A stretch of 64,000 nucleotides of DNA, from positions 2,446,151 through 2,510,150 of the forward strand of contig NZ_KB217478.1 in the NCBI RefSeq assembly GCF_000331305.1. The letters are read 5' to 3'. Below the pieces are notes generated by a model. The model was given only the letters and a program-made list of their open reading frames with translations, ran no database searches and was not told the origin of the DNA. The DNA comes from Calothrix sp. PCC 7103. Its GTDB lineage: Bacteria; Cyanobacteriota; Cyanobacteriia; Cyanobacteriales; Nostocaceae. This document shows positions 32,863 to 41,635 of the stretch, piece by piece (within the stretch, counting starts at the first letter, position 1; each line of letters opens with the position of its first letter). Position numbers and translations under genes: made by a program.

Positions 32863-32940
32863 ATTAAATTCAAAAGTTATATTCAAAAATTAAATTCAAA
32901 AGTTATATTCAAAAATTAAATTCAAAAATTATATTCACGA
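32863..32940. repeat. 26-bp tandem repeat, three units
   Basis: Two identical units beginning attaaattcaaaagtta (32863-32888, 32889-32914) and a third diverged one (32915-32940). Confidence 0.85.
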
Positions 32941-32998
32941 ACAGTTTAGATTTGCCCAAACGCTAACTTAACAGGTAATAGCGTCACTATCTCATATT

Positions 32999-33250
32999 AT
33001 GTATTTAAATGTACTATTTTTACTTCTAGGGTTAATACTCGGATATTTGTTTTCTGGTTCTAAAGGCAGCCTGATTCAACTTAATGTGTATGTAAATTTG
33101 AACTTCAGCGACAACTTTAGTAACAACGGTAATAATAGTGAGAACTTTAGTAATAACGGCAACAATAACGGGAACGACAACTTAAGCAATAACAAAGGTA
33201 ATAAAGATAACTTAATGAATTACAATGACGACAATAATGATAACTATTAA
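32999..33250 (+). CDS. Small asparagine-rich anchored or secreted protein
   Basis: 83 aa. Residues 1-20 form a hydrophobic signal or anchor (VLFLLLGLILGYLFSG). The rest is low complexity, made of Asn, Gly, Asp and Ser (NNGNNSENFSNNGNN). It overlaps the stop of the convergent vapC-like gene. No family recognised. The regular N/G repeats could make it a surface or matrix peptide. It may also be non-coding AT-rich DNA. Confidence 0.4.
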   Translation: MYLNVLFLLLGLILGYLFSGSKGSLIQLNVYVNLNFSDNFSNNGNNSENFSNNGNNNGNDNLSNNKGNKDNLMNYNDDNNDNY

Positions 33251-33627
33251 CGTTTATAAGGTTGTGCTGTTACAAGCCCTGGTACAACCCGATAATGCTT
33301 TAGATTAAAAGTACATAGAGTTAAATTATGTCCCACTGCACAAGCTGCAATTAAGGCATCAAGTAGTCCTAAACTTTGTGAAAGATGATAGGTTGTAAAA
33401 TCTGATAACGCACGAGTGCAATCTGCTTCACTTGCCCAAATAATGGGTAGTGGAGCCACAAGCTTAAGAGCTTTACGAACTTGCTGCATATTCTGAGCAT
33501 CTTGGATTAGTTCCATGACAACAAAGCCAGGAACACTAGGGATTTCTGCCAAGCTTGTGAACCACGATATAGCCGGAGCATGACCGCGTTGAATATCAAT
33601 TAAAACATCTGTGTCAAGTAAATACAT
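33247..33627 (-). CDS. VapC-like PIN-domain toxin
   Basis: 126 aa. PIN nuclease acidic residues: Asp5 (LLDTDVLID), Glu39 (VVMELIQ), Asp90 (LGLLDALIA), with the TFNLKHY strand near the C-terminus. Such toxins cut RNA, often initiator tRNA. Paired with the antitoxin gene 14 bp upstream on the same strand. Confidence 0.88.
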   Translation of the reverse strand: MYLLDTDVLIDIQRGHAPAISWFTSLAEIPSVPGFVVMELIQDAQNMQQVRKALKLVAPLPIIWASEADCTRALSDFTTYHLSQSLGLLDALIAACAVGHNLTLCTFNLKHYRVVPGLVTAQPYKR

Positions 33628-33641
33628 TTATTTTGCCTTGC

Positions 33642-33902
33642 CTACGACTCTCCTCTTCTTTCCGCTTGACGACGTAACTGTCGAGCGTATGCTTGGCTAT
33701 CAGTAATGTCTGGACGCGAATTGATAATACCTTCGTTTTGCCAGTATGCTACAAGTTCTGCTCCGTTTTTAGGCGGATTTTCTAAAACCTGTCTTGTTGC
33801 AAGAATACGCAAAATATATTCTGATAAAGATAAATTAAGCTGGGAAGCCTCGTCGTGTAGCTCGTTTTCTAATTCTAGTGGCAAGTTAAGACTGATACTC
33901 AT
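33642..33902 (-). CDS. VapB-like antitoxin
   Basis: 86 aa. The N-terminal pattern SISLNLPLELENELHDEASQ, then LSLSEYILRIL, fits a ribbon-helix-helix DNA-binding domain. The C-terminus (SQAYARQLRRQAERRGES) would wrap around the toxin. It comes before the PIN toxin gene, and such antitoxins repress their own operon. An AT-rich stretch at 33910-33960 is the likely promoter. Confidence 0.8.
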   Translation of the reverse strand: MSISLNLPLELENELHDEASQLNLSLSEYILRILATRQVLENPPKNGAELVAYWQNEGIINSRPDITDSQAYARQLRRQAERRGES

Positions 33903-34178
33903 TTTTCAAACTGTATAAATATTTATAGTTATATAAACCATCGTATATATTTTAAGGTTTTTCAGACGGAACTGGACAATGTGAACGAGTCGCTCACATT
34001 TTTGAGATAGTTGAGCAAGTTCTAGCTGGTGCTGGCGCCTTCTTACTAAGCCTTTATTCAAAAGGAGTATAAAGAAATTGTAAAAAAATTGCTAAACTTA
34101 GCCATTGTTATTGTCAAACTCGTGTAAACAAAGCAAGTTCTAAAGTAAGGACTTTAAAAGGGCTAGGGGTGAAAGCGT

Positions 34179-35366
34179 ATGAAGGTATTGGTGTTAAGTT
34201 GGGAGTTTCCACCGCGCATAGTTGGGGGAATTGCGCGTCATGTAGGTGAACTTTACCCGGAGTTGGTAAAGTTGGGACATGAAATATACTTAATGACTCC
34301 TGAGTTTGGCAATTCTCCCTTATACGAAATTGTTGAGGGTATTCAAGTTCACCGTGTACCCGTGGCACCTGGGAATGATTTTTTCCACTGGGTGGTTAAT
34401 ATGAACCAGAGCATGGGGCTACATGGTGGTAAACTCATGGCTCTTGAAGGTAAGTTTGATTTAATCCACGCTCATGACTGGTTGGTTGGAGATGCAGCTA
34501 TTGCACTCAAACACAGTTTCAAAGTGCCCCTCGTTGTTACTATTCACGCTACCGAGTGTGGGCGCCATAATGGCATTCACACAGATATGCAGCATTATAT
34601 TAACAGTAAAGAAGAACTATTAGCTTTCAACGCATGGCGAATAATTGTTTGCAGTGAATATATGCAGCGTGAAGTTGAGCGCGCGTTGCATAGCCCGTGG
34701 GATAAAATAGACGTAATTTACAACGGTATACGTCCAGAGAAGAAAGCTCACCACCAAAACTTTCACGCACAAGATTTTCGTCGTTTCTTTGCCGAAGATG
34801 AAGAAAAAATTGTTTACTACGTTGGTCGCATGACCTATGAAAAGGGTGTATCTGTATTACTAAATGCGGCGCCTAAAGTTCTCGCTGAAATGGGGGGGAA
34901 CGTCAAATTTGTAATTATTGGTGGTGGAAATACAGATAATCTCAAAAAACAAGCTTGGGATTTAGGTATTTGGCATAAATGCTATTTTACAGGATTTATG
35001 TCAGATGATTACTTAGATAAATTTCAAACAGTCGCCGACTGCGCCGTATTTCCTAGTTTATATGAACCCTTTGGTATTGTTGCATTAGAGAGCTTTGCCT
35101 CACGTGTTCCAGTTGTAGTATCAGATACAGGTGGATTACCAGAAGTGGTTCAACACACAAAAACAGGTATTGTCACTTACACAAATATTCCTGACTCTCT
35201 AGCTTGGGGCATTTTAGAAGTCTTAAAAAATCCAGGTTATAGACAATGGTTAGTAGATAATGCCTACGAAGATTTAGACCGTCGCTTTAATTGGGCTAAA
35301 CTTGCACTTTCTACCGAAGACGTTTACACAAGGGTAGTCAAAGAAAGACAGCAAATAACTTGGTGA
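34179..35366 (+). CDS. Glycosyltransferase family 4 (glycogen synthase-like)
   Basis: 395 aa. GT-B fold: N-terminal SWEFPPRIVGGIARHVGEL as in glycogen synthase and sucrose-synthase relatives; C-terminal nucleotide-sugar site VGRMTYEKGVSVLL and the E-x7-E motif EPFGIVALE. It transfers a sugar from an activated donor; donor and acceptor cannot be read. It stands alone, convergent with ndhO, with a repeat pair between them. Confidence 0.88.
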   Translation: MKVLVLSWEFPPRIVGGIARHVGELYPELVKLGHEIYLMTPEFGNSPLYEIVEGIQVHRVPVAPGNDFFHWVVNMNQSMGLHGGKLMALEGKFDLIHAHDWLVGDAAIALKHSFKVPLVVTIHATECGRHNGIHTDMQHYINSKEELLAFNAWRIIVCSEYMQREVERALHSPWDKIDVIYNGIRPEKKAHHQNFHAQDFRRFFAEDEEKIVYYVGRMTYEKGVSVLLNAAPKVLAEMGGNVKFVIIGGGNTDNLKKQAWDLGIWHKCYFTGFMSDDYLDKFQTVADCAVFPSLYEPFGIVALESFASRVPVVVSDTGGLPEVVQHTKTGIVTYTNIPDSLAWGILEVLKNPGYRQWLVDNAYEDLDRRFNWAKLALSTEDVYTRVVKERQQITW

Positions 35367-35375
35367 GTCAAAAGT

Positions 35376-35465
35376 GCTGAGTGCTGAGTGCTGAGGAACG
35401 GAATTAGTAGTTACGAGTTAGGAGTTAGGAGCAAGAATTTAATACTTAGCACTCAGCACTCATAA
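35376..35465. repeat. Inverted heptamer repeats between convergent genes
   Basis: agtgctgagtgctgag (from 35370) has its inverse form at about 35448-35462 (cactcagcactc). The array can form a long hairpin between the GT4 and ndhO genes and may end transcription from both sides. Confidence 0.7.
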
Positions 35466-35681
35466 CTATTTAAAAGCTTCAAGTTGCTCTAGACGCAGCC
35501 AAATGTTTGGTGTAGGGACTTTCCCAAACTTAACAAAAGCATAATCACCCTTGATATCAACGATTTCACCCTCACTATCAAACAGATAGGAAGGGAAACG
35601 AGTATCGCTAGCTTGTGCTTCAATGCTGTTTTCAAGCTTATCGCGAACAACGCGAACCATATCTCCTTTTTTGACTGCCAT
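35466..35681 (-). CDS. ndhO: NdhO, subunit of the photosynthetic NDH-1 complex
   Basis: 71 aa from ATG at 35681 ([19 protein letters not shown]); the ORF continues upstream but without family sequence. The end [20 protein letters not shown] is characteristic. A small peripheral subunit of cyanobacterial NDH-1 in cyclic electron flow. Confidence 0.95.
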   Translation of the reverse strand: MAVKKGDMVRVVRDKLENSIEAQASDTRFPSYLFDSEGEIVDIKGDYAFVKFGKVPTPNIWLRLEQLEAFK

Positions 35682-35956
35682 GATAGTTCCTATAAGCGTG
35701 TACAGTATTCCATTAAGGATTGTAGCTTGCGCGCTCGTCTTTGCGGTTATAAAGATAATTTTCTTACCACGGAGAAACAGAGTACACACAGAGAGTTTTA
35801 GGCGCCGATTTTAAAATTAATACTGACGTAAATATTATTACTTATGTTTTTAAAAATTAAGTATTATTCTCCTCCGGAGACACTCCGTGAACGCAAAAAA
35901 GGCGCAATAATTTCATTACTGCACAGTCTAAACAATTGTACTACAAGAACGATTGG

Positions 35957-36799
35957 TTACTTTTGACATTCGGCACAAAAATGGCTGGAGCGTCCTGCTA
36001 AACGAGTTCGTTGGATAGGAGTAGTGCATACTTTACATGGTTGTGCTGTACGATTATAAACCCATGCTTCACCACCGTAGTTTCCGTTAACACCCGCGAC
36101 ATTTAAGAAATTACTAAAAGTTGTACCACCAGCTTCGATACTTTTTGTCAGAACCTGAATAATAGCTGGGTGCAATTTCTCAATTTGTGCGAGTTTTAAA
36201 TCAGTACACAGTGTTTCTGGACGAATGCCACTCAAAAATAATGCTTCATCGGCGTAAATATTTCCTAGTCCTGCGATTATTGATTGGTCAAGTAATGCAG
36301 TTTTTATCGGGCGCCGACTATTTTTGAGTTTATCAGCCAAATAAGCCACTGTAAATTCAGGTGAGAAAGGGTCAGCAGCAAGCTTTGCCAAACCTGTAAT
36401 TACCTTTTCAACTTCAACTTCAGGTTCTACCCACCACATTTGACCAAAAGTACGCTGGTCTACAAAGCGCAATTCATAGTCGTTTTCAAAAAATATCCGC
36501 ACGCGGGTATGTTTGTGCAACGCGGTATCGCGATTTAACCATAATAATTGACCCGTCATTCGTAAATGCACTCCCAGGTATGAGGGAGAAGATACAGGAG
36601 ATAAATTCGCTAGGAGATATTTTCCATAACGGCGCCAAGTTGTAATATTCGTTTTGCTTATACCTTCTATAAATTTTTCAACTGAATCAGGATGAGCGAC
36701 GGTACGATGTAATAGTACATCTCCACCAATAATTTTTTGATTTAAGGTCAATTGATTCAAACCGCGTCGGACTGTCTCAACTTCTGGTAATTCTGGCAT
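35957..36799 (-). CDS. mutM: Formamidopyrimidine-DNA glycosylase (Fpg/MutM)
   Basis: 280 aa. N-terminal PELPEVETVRRGL with catalytic Pro2 and Glu3 after Met removal; helix-two-turn-helix (DQSIIAGLGNIYADEALF); C-terminal zinc finger CKVC ... CAEC with the GRSSHFC arginine. Removes 8-oxoguanine and ring-opened purines from DNA. Confidence 0.96.
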   Translation of the reverse strand: MPELPEVETVRRGLNQLTLNQKIIGGDVLLHRTVAHPDSVEKFIEGISKTNITTWRRYGKYLLANLSPVSSPSYLGVHLRMTGQLLWLNRDTALHKHTRVRIFFENDYELRFVDQRTFGQMWWVEPEVEVEKVITGLAKLAADPFSPEFTVAYLADKLKNSRRPIKTALLDQSIIAGLGNIYADEALFLSGIRPETLCTDLKLAQIEKLHPAIIQVLTKSIEAGGTTFSNFLNVAGVNGNYGGEAWVYNRTAQPCKVCTTPIQRTRLAGRSSHFCAECQK

Positions 36800-36975
36800 T
36801 GTTATCGGAAAGGAATAAACGAGTATTAAATTTAATCTAGTAAAAAAATTATGGGGAGACTTGAAGACGGGAAAAGCCGAGGGAACTCTTCTACATCATC
36901 TTTGTCTCCCCATCCAGGGTGCGTAAATTATCTCACAATCGTACTTGAGTTATTTTGACGCTTAGACATCAAACC

Positions 36976-37200
36976 TTAGCTGGTTGCGGCTGCCTTGGGC
37001 TTGGCTTTAGGCGCCTCTGTCTCGATCAACTCGTCAGTAGCAAAGTTATTCGTGTTGATACCAGCATAGTTAACTTTTTCAAAACGAACGATAACGGGGT
37101 ATTTAATACCGCTTTGGTCAATTGACGCTACGGTTCCTACATCTTGGTACCAGTAGGACTCGGGGCGAAGAATACGCACTTTAGAACCACGTTGAACCAT
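36976..37200 (-). CDS. psaE: PsaE, photosystem I reaction centre subunit IV
   Basis: 74 aa from ATG at 37200 with AAGGGAAA upstream. SH3-like fold, sequence [19 protein letters not shown] and [21 protein letters not shown] typical of PsaE. It helps dock ferredoxin on the stromal/cytoplasmic side of photosystem I. The extended Ala/Lys-rich tail is common in Nostocales. Confidence 0.97.
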   Translation of the reverse strand: MVQRGSKVRILRPESYWYQDVGTVASIDQSGIKYPVIVRFEKVNYAGINTNNFATDELIETEAPKAKPKAAATS

Positions 37201-37421
37201 AAGTTTTTCCCTTTTGATTATCAATTGTCAAATATCAGGGTCTGATGTCTACACTTTACAACTACCAAGGGACGCATTGTCACATTGTTAAGTTATTTGA
37301 AAAAATATCTGTTGAGAATGCAAAAAGCAGACTATTTCAAAAAAGGTGTGTCCTCCTCCTTGACAATACACTCGTTATCGAATAACTTTTTTGGTCACAA
37401 AGGAAAAATATTCAGGAGTAT

Positions 37422-38006
37422 CTATGCCCTATTTAATACAAATACACTGCCCTCGTTACCACGACCAATCCGTAAATCGTTGTCTATATAAGTAATATCG
37501 AGCCATCCTTGTTGGTTAGTGCTGTTGATTGGGAAGTCAATAGCGGTAAACTTTTTACCACTCTCGATTTGTTGGATATACGATGAAGGAGACTTAAAGT
37601 CGATTAAACGACTTAATCCAAGTATCGAACGCTCGAATTTTACTTGGACGCGCTTTGATGAGACAGGTTCAAAGGAAGCGACTACACTGATAATTCCTTC
37701 TAAGTATGGCAATCCGTAAACTGATGCTATGTTGTATACACTGTTGGTGTTGACGCGGATACATTGATATATTTGACCTAATTTATATAAAGGTAGCCGA
37801 TCAATGTTTAACAATCCCTTACTTGTGGTGTATAGTAGTCGCCAATCGCCATCAAGCATTTCACTTGCCTCAAGTGGACGCGGTGTTGGGTTCTGGTCTT
37901 CTAGATTCGCAACCGCAGCTAAAATTGCTTGCTTGTCCAGTTCGGTCGCTAATAAACCTCGATTTGTGGACGCAATAACGTTTAGAAGTTGAGTTTTTAC
38001 TAGCAT
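37422..38006 (-). CDS. PAP/fibrillin family protein
   Basis: 194 aa. Visible family marks: MLDGDWRLLYTTSKGLLNIDR near residue 50, the beta-barrel core, and the C-terminal GWLDITYIDNDLRIGRGNEGSVFVL. These lipocalin-like proteins bind thylakoid-associated lipids or quinones and aid photoprotection. Single gene, no operon partner. Confidence 0.88.
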   Translation of the reverse strand: MLVKTQLLNVIASTNRGLLATELDKQAILAAVANLEDQNPTPRPLEASEMLDGDWRLLYTTSKGLLNIDRLPLYKLGQIYQCIRVNTNSVYNIASVYGLPYLEGIISVVASFEPVSSKRVQVKFERSILGLSRLIDFKSPSSYIQQIESGKKFTAIDFPINSTNQQGWLDITYIDNDLRIGRGNEGSVFVLNRA

Positions 38007-38242
38007 CGTTTTTTACCTCAAATGCAGGTCAGTAAATTGTTATTCTTGAAAAGAAAAAAGCCCCAATGTGTACCGCCATACCAAAAAACCGATATTTCAC
38101 CAAGATTTTCCTACGGATATTAAATAATAATTTTTTTGACGGATTTTCTTGGAAAAGAGTTGAATGAATAACTAAAATCTCTTGTATCAAGTGATAGACT
38201 CTTATTGTCCAGCTACGTTACTTACTTTGTGTCTTTGTCGAT

Positions 38243-38485
38243 ATGCTTAATTCTCCATTACGTGAAGCTCCCCGCAACCAACGCGCAGCTGTAATTCCAT
38301 TAAAGCAAGAAACATCACTTTTAGACTGGTTACAAGCTAGTGGGCGCCTTATCGCTCGCGCAGAGCAAGAACCAGACTTTGGCGATGATGCTGAAGAAGA
38401 AATATCAGAGTTTTTGGGTGGTGATGATGGTATTGGTTACGATGACGACGATATGGACGATGATGTCGATATTGATGAGTCGTAA
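38243..38485 (+). CDS. Small acidic cyanobacterial protein (DUF3134-like)
   Basis: 80 aa. Conserved-looking N-terminal half (MLNSPLREAPRNQRAAVIP, SLLDWLQASGRLIAR) and a highly acidic C-terminus (YDDDDMDDDVDIDES). From memory this matches DUF3134, a small family restricted to cyanobacteria with unknown function. It precedes mraY by 117 bp. Confidence 0.7.
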   Translation: MLNSPLREAPRNQRAAVIPLKQETSLLDWLQASGRLIARAEQEPDFGDDAEEEISEFLGGDDGIGYDDDDMDDDVDIDES

Positions 38486-38602
38486 GCAAAGCCAACTGTA
38501 TCCTTAAGACAGAGGACTTGTGGCAAACATAGTCCCTATTAATAAATAAGCTTATTCATTAAGCTAAATCTTAAAAAGAGTGTGGAGTGAAGGGAAACTT
38601 AC

Positions 38603-39703
38603 GTGGACGCAAAATTATCTCCTAACCAAGGGTTGAATATTACTGGTATCGGTTTAGTCTCGTTACTGGGTGTGGGGCTGGGTGTGACAGCACTAATATT
38701 GGATGTGATGGCAGGTCGTCTACCTTGGCTTGCAACATCATTAACTATGCCACTTCTACTGTGTGCGTTAATTTCTGCCGCAGTCGGTTATTGGGTGGTA
38801 CCCTGGCTCTCTGACCTCAAAGCTGGGCAAGTGATTCGTGAAGATGGGCCACAAGCTCATCTCAAGAAAGCTGGCACTCCAACAATGGGCGGTATATTTT
38901 TTATTCCTGTTGCCACAATTGTTGCTTGTGTATGGTCTGGTTTTGACCGTCAAGTCCTTGCCGTTTCTGCATTAACATTAAGCTACGCTTTCATTGGTTG
39001 GCTCGACGACTGGCAAATTCTTCGTCGCAAGTCCAACAAAGGTATTTCACCAAAGACTAAACTAGCGCTGCAAGTTGGATTCGCAGCACTATTTTGTCTG
39101 TGGTTAATGTATAGTCAAACGAATAGCATTACAAGTATAGCGTTTCCTTTGGGTTTTTCTCTACCCCTTGGATTATTATTTTGGCCCTTCGCAGGATTTG
39201 TGTTGGTCGCCGAAAGTAACGCAACCAATTTAACTGACGGCATTGATGGTTTAGCTGGAGGTACGGTAGCTATCGCGATGCTTGCTTTAGGCGCCTTAAC
39301 TGCTCCAACTTCACCCGAATTAATGATTTTTTGTGCCAGCATCAGTGGAAGCTGTCTAGGTTTCTTAGCGCATAACCGCAACCCTGCCCGCGTATTTATG
39401 GGAGACACCGGTTCCCTCGCGTTGGGTGGTGCATTAGGAGCAGTCGCATTACTTACAAATAGTCTCGCAGCATTATTTATCTTAAGTGGCATATTCTTTG
39501 TTGAAACCTTGTCTGTAATGGCACAAGTTGGTTACTACAAAGCCACTAAAGGTCCCGACGGTAAAGGCAAACGTCTCTTCAAAATGGCGCCCTTACATCA
39601 CCATCTCGAACTTTCTGGATGGTCTGAATTGCAAGTTGTTGCAGTCTTTTATATAATTGGCGCCATTTTAGCAGTATGCGGTTTCGCAATCGGCAAGTTT
39701 TAA
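38603..39703 (+). CDS. mraY: MraY, phospho-MurNAc-pentapeptide transferase
   Basis: 366 aa starting with GTG at 38603 (aaggga upstream). Integral membrane enzyme with about ten helices. Signature residues: GTPTMGGIFFIP, NATNLTDGIDGLAGG (catalytic aspartate region), and HHHLELSGWSE. It forms lipid I from UDP-MurNAc-pentapeptide and undecaprenyl phosphate in peptidoglycan synthesis. A terminator follows. Confidence 0.96.
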   Translation: MDAKLSPNQGLNITGIGLVSLLGVGLGVTALILDVMAGRLPWLATSLTMPLLLCALISAAVGYWVVPWLSDLKAGQVIREDGPQAHLKKAGTPTMGGIFFIPVATIVACVWSGFDRQVLAVSALTLSYAFIGWLDDWQILRRKSNKGISPKTKLALQVGFAALFCLWLMYSQTNSITSIAFPLGFSLPLGLLFWPFAGFVLVAESNATNLTDGIDGLAGGTVAIAMLALGALTAPTSPELMIFCASISGSCLGFLAHNRNPARVFMGDTGSLALGGALGAVALLTNSLAALFILSGIFFVETLSVMAQVGYYKATKGPDGKGKRLFKMAPLHHHLELSGWSELQVVAVFYIIGAILAVCGFAIGKF

Positions 39704-39736
39704 TAAACATTAAATAAAGTTTTCGACAAGACACTT

Positions 39737-39768
39737 CAGCCTCCTCTTAATTGAGGGGGCTTTTTTTG
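39737..39768 (+). terminator. Rho-independent terminator of mraY
   Basis: agcctcctc and gagggggct pair around ttaatt and are followed by seven T residues. Confidence 0.85.
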
Positions 39769-39967
39769 TTTTTAACTTTTTATCAACCTTTAATTCATCA
39801 CAAATTTATCAATCCACCTGGTAACTACTTAAAAACAACATATTATATGTATTAATTTTGACACTAATTTGACAGTATCTCGCTTAGAATTTCAGTGAAG
39901 TTGGGGTGTAATTAATGAATATGATTTCATATCTACTAATTAGTATCTGCCAATATATTTATAAACA

Positions 39968-41194
39968 ATGCAAAGCGTACAGCCAGAAAAACCACATAGC
40001 TTTTCGTCACGTTCACTTGTGTCTAATTTACTTTTAGTTGTTACAAGTGCTGGTTTAATTGTATGGTCAGGACAGCTTATTAAAACTCGCGTCACTTCTG
40101 TAATTAGCCGTGATGCAGTTATAAATGGCGTATTAATTGATTTAAAAACTCCGGCGCCTGGTATAGTTGAGCAACTATCCTTAAAAACTGGAGACATAGT
40201 ATCAACAAGTCAAACCATTGCAACACTAAAAAATGACCGAGTTAGCAAACTAAACAGTCAAGAAATTCTAAGTAAAATTAACGAGACTCAGGCAGAAATC
40301 GAAGCAGAAATAGCTAAGTTAAATCGACTAACAACACTATTACAGACAGTAAAATTAGACCGTGAGAATCAATTGCAGCTTGCAACCAAACGCTCGCAAC
40401 AGTCAGTAGAACAAGTTGCTTCAGATTTAAAAGCTGAGAGAGCAAAGTTACATCTGGCAGAACTAGATTACAAACGCACTCAAATGTTAGCTTCTGAAGG
40501 TGCATTACCTTCAGCAGTTTTAGATAAAGTGACACTGGGAATGCATGAACAACAAGCAATTGTCGAAAGTTTAGAAGCAAAACTTGCAGCCTCAAAAACA
40601 GAGCAAAATGCCACGAAACTAGATTTATCGTTGAGTCAAAGTCGCAGTGGTTACGACCCTAGCATCCGTCAACAAGAAATTCAGATGGAGATTGACGAGC
40701 AAAAATACAAAATTAAAACACTTAAACAAACTTTTAACAGCGCACGAGGTGAATTGGCGCAAGCGCAAGCTGACATTGGACGCCAGCTAAAAGTTACCGT
40801 CAAAGCTCCAACTCAGGGAGTTATATGGCGCTCTTTTGCACAAAAAGGCAAGTATTTGGAAGAAGGAGAAATTCTTGGGCAAGTACTAGACTGTAAACGA
40901 CGTTGGGTAGATGTGTATGTAGATGAACAAGCAGTGCGTTCTTTACAACCAGGAACAATAGCCAACATAGAACTTTATGGTGCAACTTCGCAAATACTAC
41001 AGGGACGAGTTAGTTTAGTCCGTTCGGGTATAGGAAGACTTGCCGCAGGTGAAGATGTCGCAATACCAGTTAGCCCTAATTTACCTCGTAACACTCAAGT
41101 GCGCGTCGAGTTAAACTCCGATGCAAGTAAAGAAGGAGCAAATTTATTTTGCTATGTCGGATATACAGGTAAAGTTACATTTCAAGTTAAATAG
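39968..41194 (+). CDS. HlyD-family membrane fusion protein
   Basis: 408 aa. One N-terminal membrane helix (LLLVVTSAGLIVWSGQ), a biotinyl-lipoyl half-motif (LKTPAPGIVEQLSLKTGDIV), a long coiled-coil hairpin (about 95-270), the second lipoyl half (VKAPTQGVIWRSFAQKGKYLEEGE) and a beta-barrel. It would bridge the inner membrane toward the outer membrane. It is followed by a cellulose-synthase-like enzyme, so it most likely serves polysaccharide export rather than a drug pump; no transporter gene is adjacent. Confidence 0.85.
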   Translation: MQSVQPEKPHSFSSRSLVSNLLLVVTSAGLIVWSGQLIKTRVTSVISRDAVINGVLIDLKTPAPGIVEQLSLKTGDIVSTSQTIATLKNDRVSKLNSQEILSKINETQAEIEAEIAKLNRLTTLLQTVKLDRENQLQLATKRSQQSVEQVASDLKAERAKLHLAELDYKRTQMLASEGALPSAVLDKVTLGMHEQQAIVESLEAKLAASKTEQNATKLDLSLSQSRSGYDPSIRQQEIQMEIDEQKYKIKTLKQTFNSARGELAQAQADIGRQLKVTVKAPTQGVIWRSFAQKGKYLEEGEILGQVLDCKRRWVDVYVDEQAVRSLQPGTIANIELYGATSQILQGRVSLVRSGIGRLAAGEDVAIPVSPNLPRNTQVRVELNSDASKEGANLFCYVGYTGKVTFQVK

Positions 41195-41227
41195 AAGCAC
41201 AATTACTTAGTTAATGATAATAATTTT

Positions 41228-41491
41228 ATGAATAATTCAACTGAATCTAATTCAATGCTAAAGGCTCGCACCAATACACATGTTTCTCCACTAATTTGGA
41301 AAATATTTGTAAGCTCCTTTCTATTGTTCATTGGTTCGTTTTTTATGACAACGTGGACAAGTACCGGACCAATTTGGTTTTCACTTCATACGCTAAATTC
41401 AACTTTGACGAAAATTAAAGAAGAAATAATTACTCCAAAAGCTATCGCAGATAATCCGAAACGTCCATCTAACCCTATTGAAAAAAGGTAA
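41228..41491 (+). CDS. Small membrane protein of the polysaccharide locus
   Basis: 87 aa with one membrane helix (IFVSSFLLFIGSFFMTTW). Its layout (short polar start, helix, then WTSTGPIWFSLHTLNS) resembles the first 60 residues of the glycosyltransferase that follows (NSWTSAPTLLSPDSL), so it may be a duplicated or detached N-terminal piece. Function unknown. Confidence 0.55.
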   Translation: MNNSTESNSMLKARTNTHVSPLIWKIFVSSFLLFIGSFFMTTWTSTGPIWFSLHTLNSTLTKIKEEIITPKAIADNPKRPSNPIEKR

Positions 41492-41542
41492 AAGCTTAAA
41501 CCAAATTCTCGCCTATACCTTTTTTATACAAGTATCTCACTA

Positions 41543-41617
41543 TGTCATACTGAACGCAGTGAAGCATCTAAAAATCTCCATTTTAGCCAAGATTCTTCAC
41601 TACGTTCCCTTGGGACA
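41543..41617. repeat. Inverted dispersed repeat (GTCATACTGAACGCAGTG family)
   Basis: tgtcatactgaacgcagtg ... aagcatc followed by its inverse form gattcttcactacgttccc. Other copies at 48901-49068 and 53845-53975. Confidence 0.75.
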
Positions 41618-41635
41618 ATTCATACATTTATAATT

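Larger units (their letters stand above)
31857..32998. other. Long intergenic region without a convincing gene
   Basis: About 1.1 kb. The part next to nifB should hold the nif promoter. A weak ORF at 32008-32220 has poor composition and no good start. Otherwise I see only a palindromic repeat (32786-32853) and a 26-bp tandem repeat (32863-32940). Confidence 0.6.
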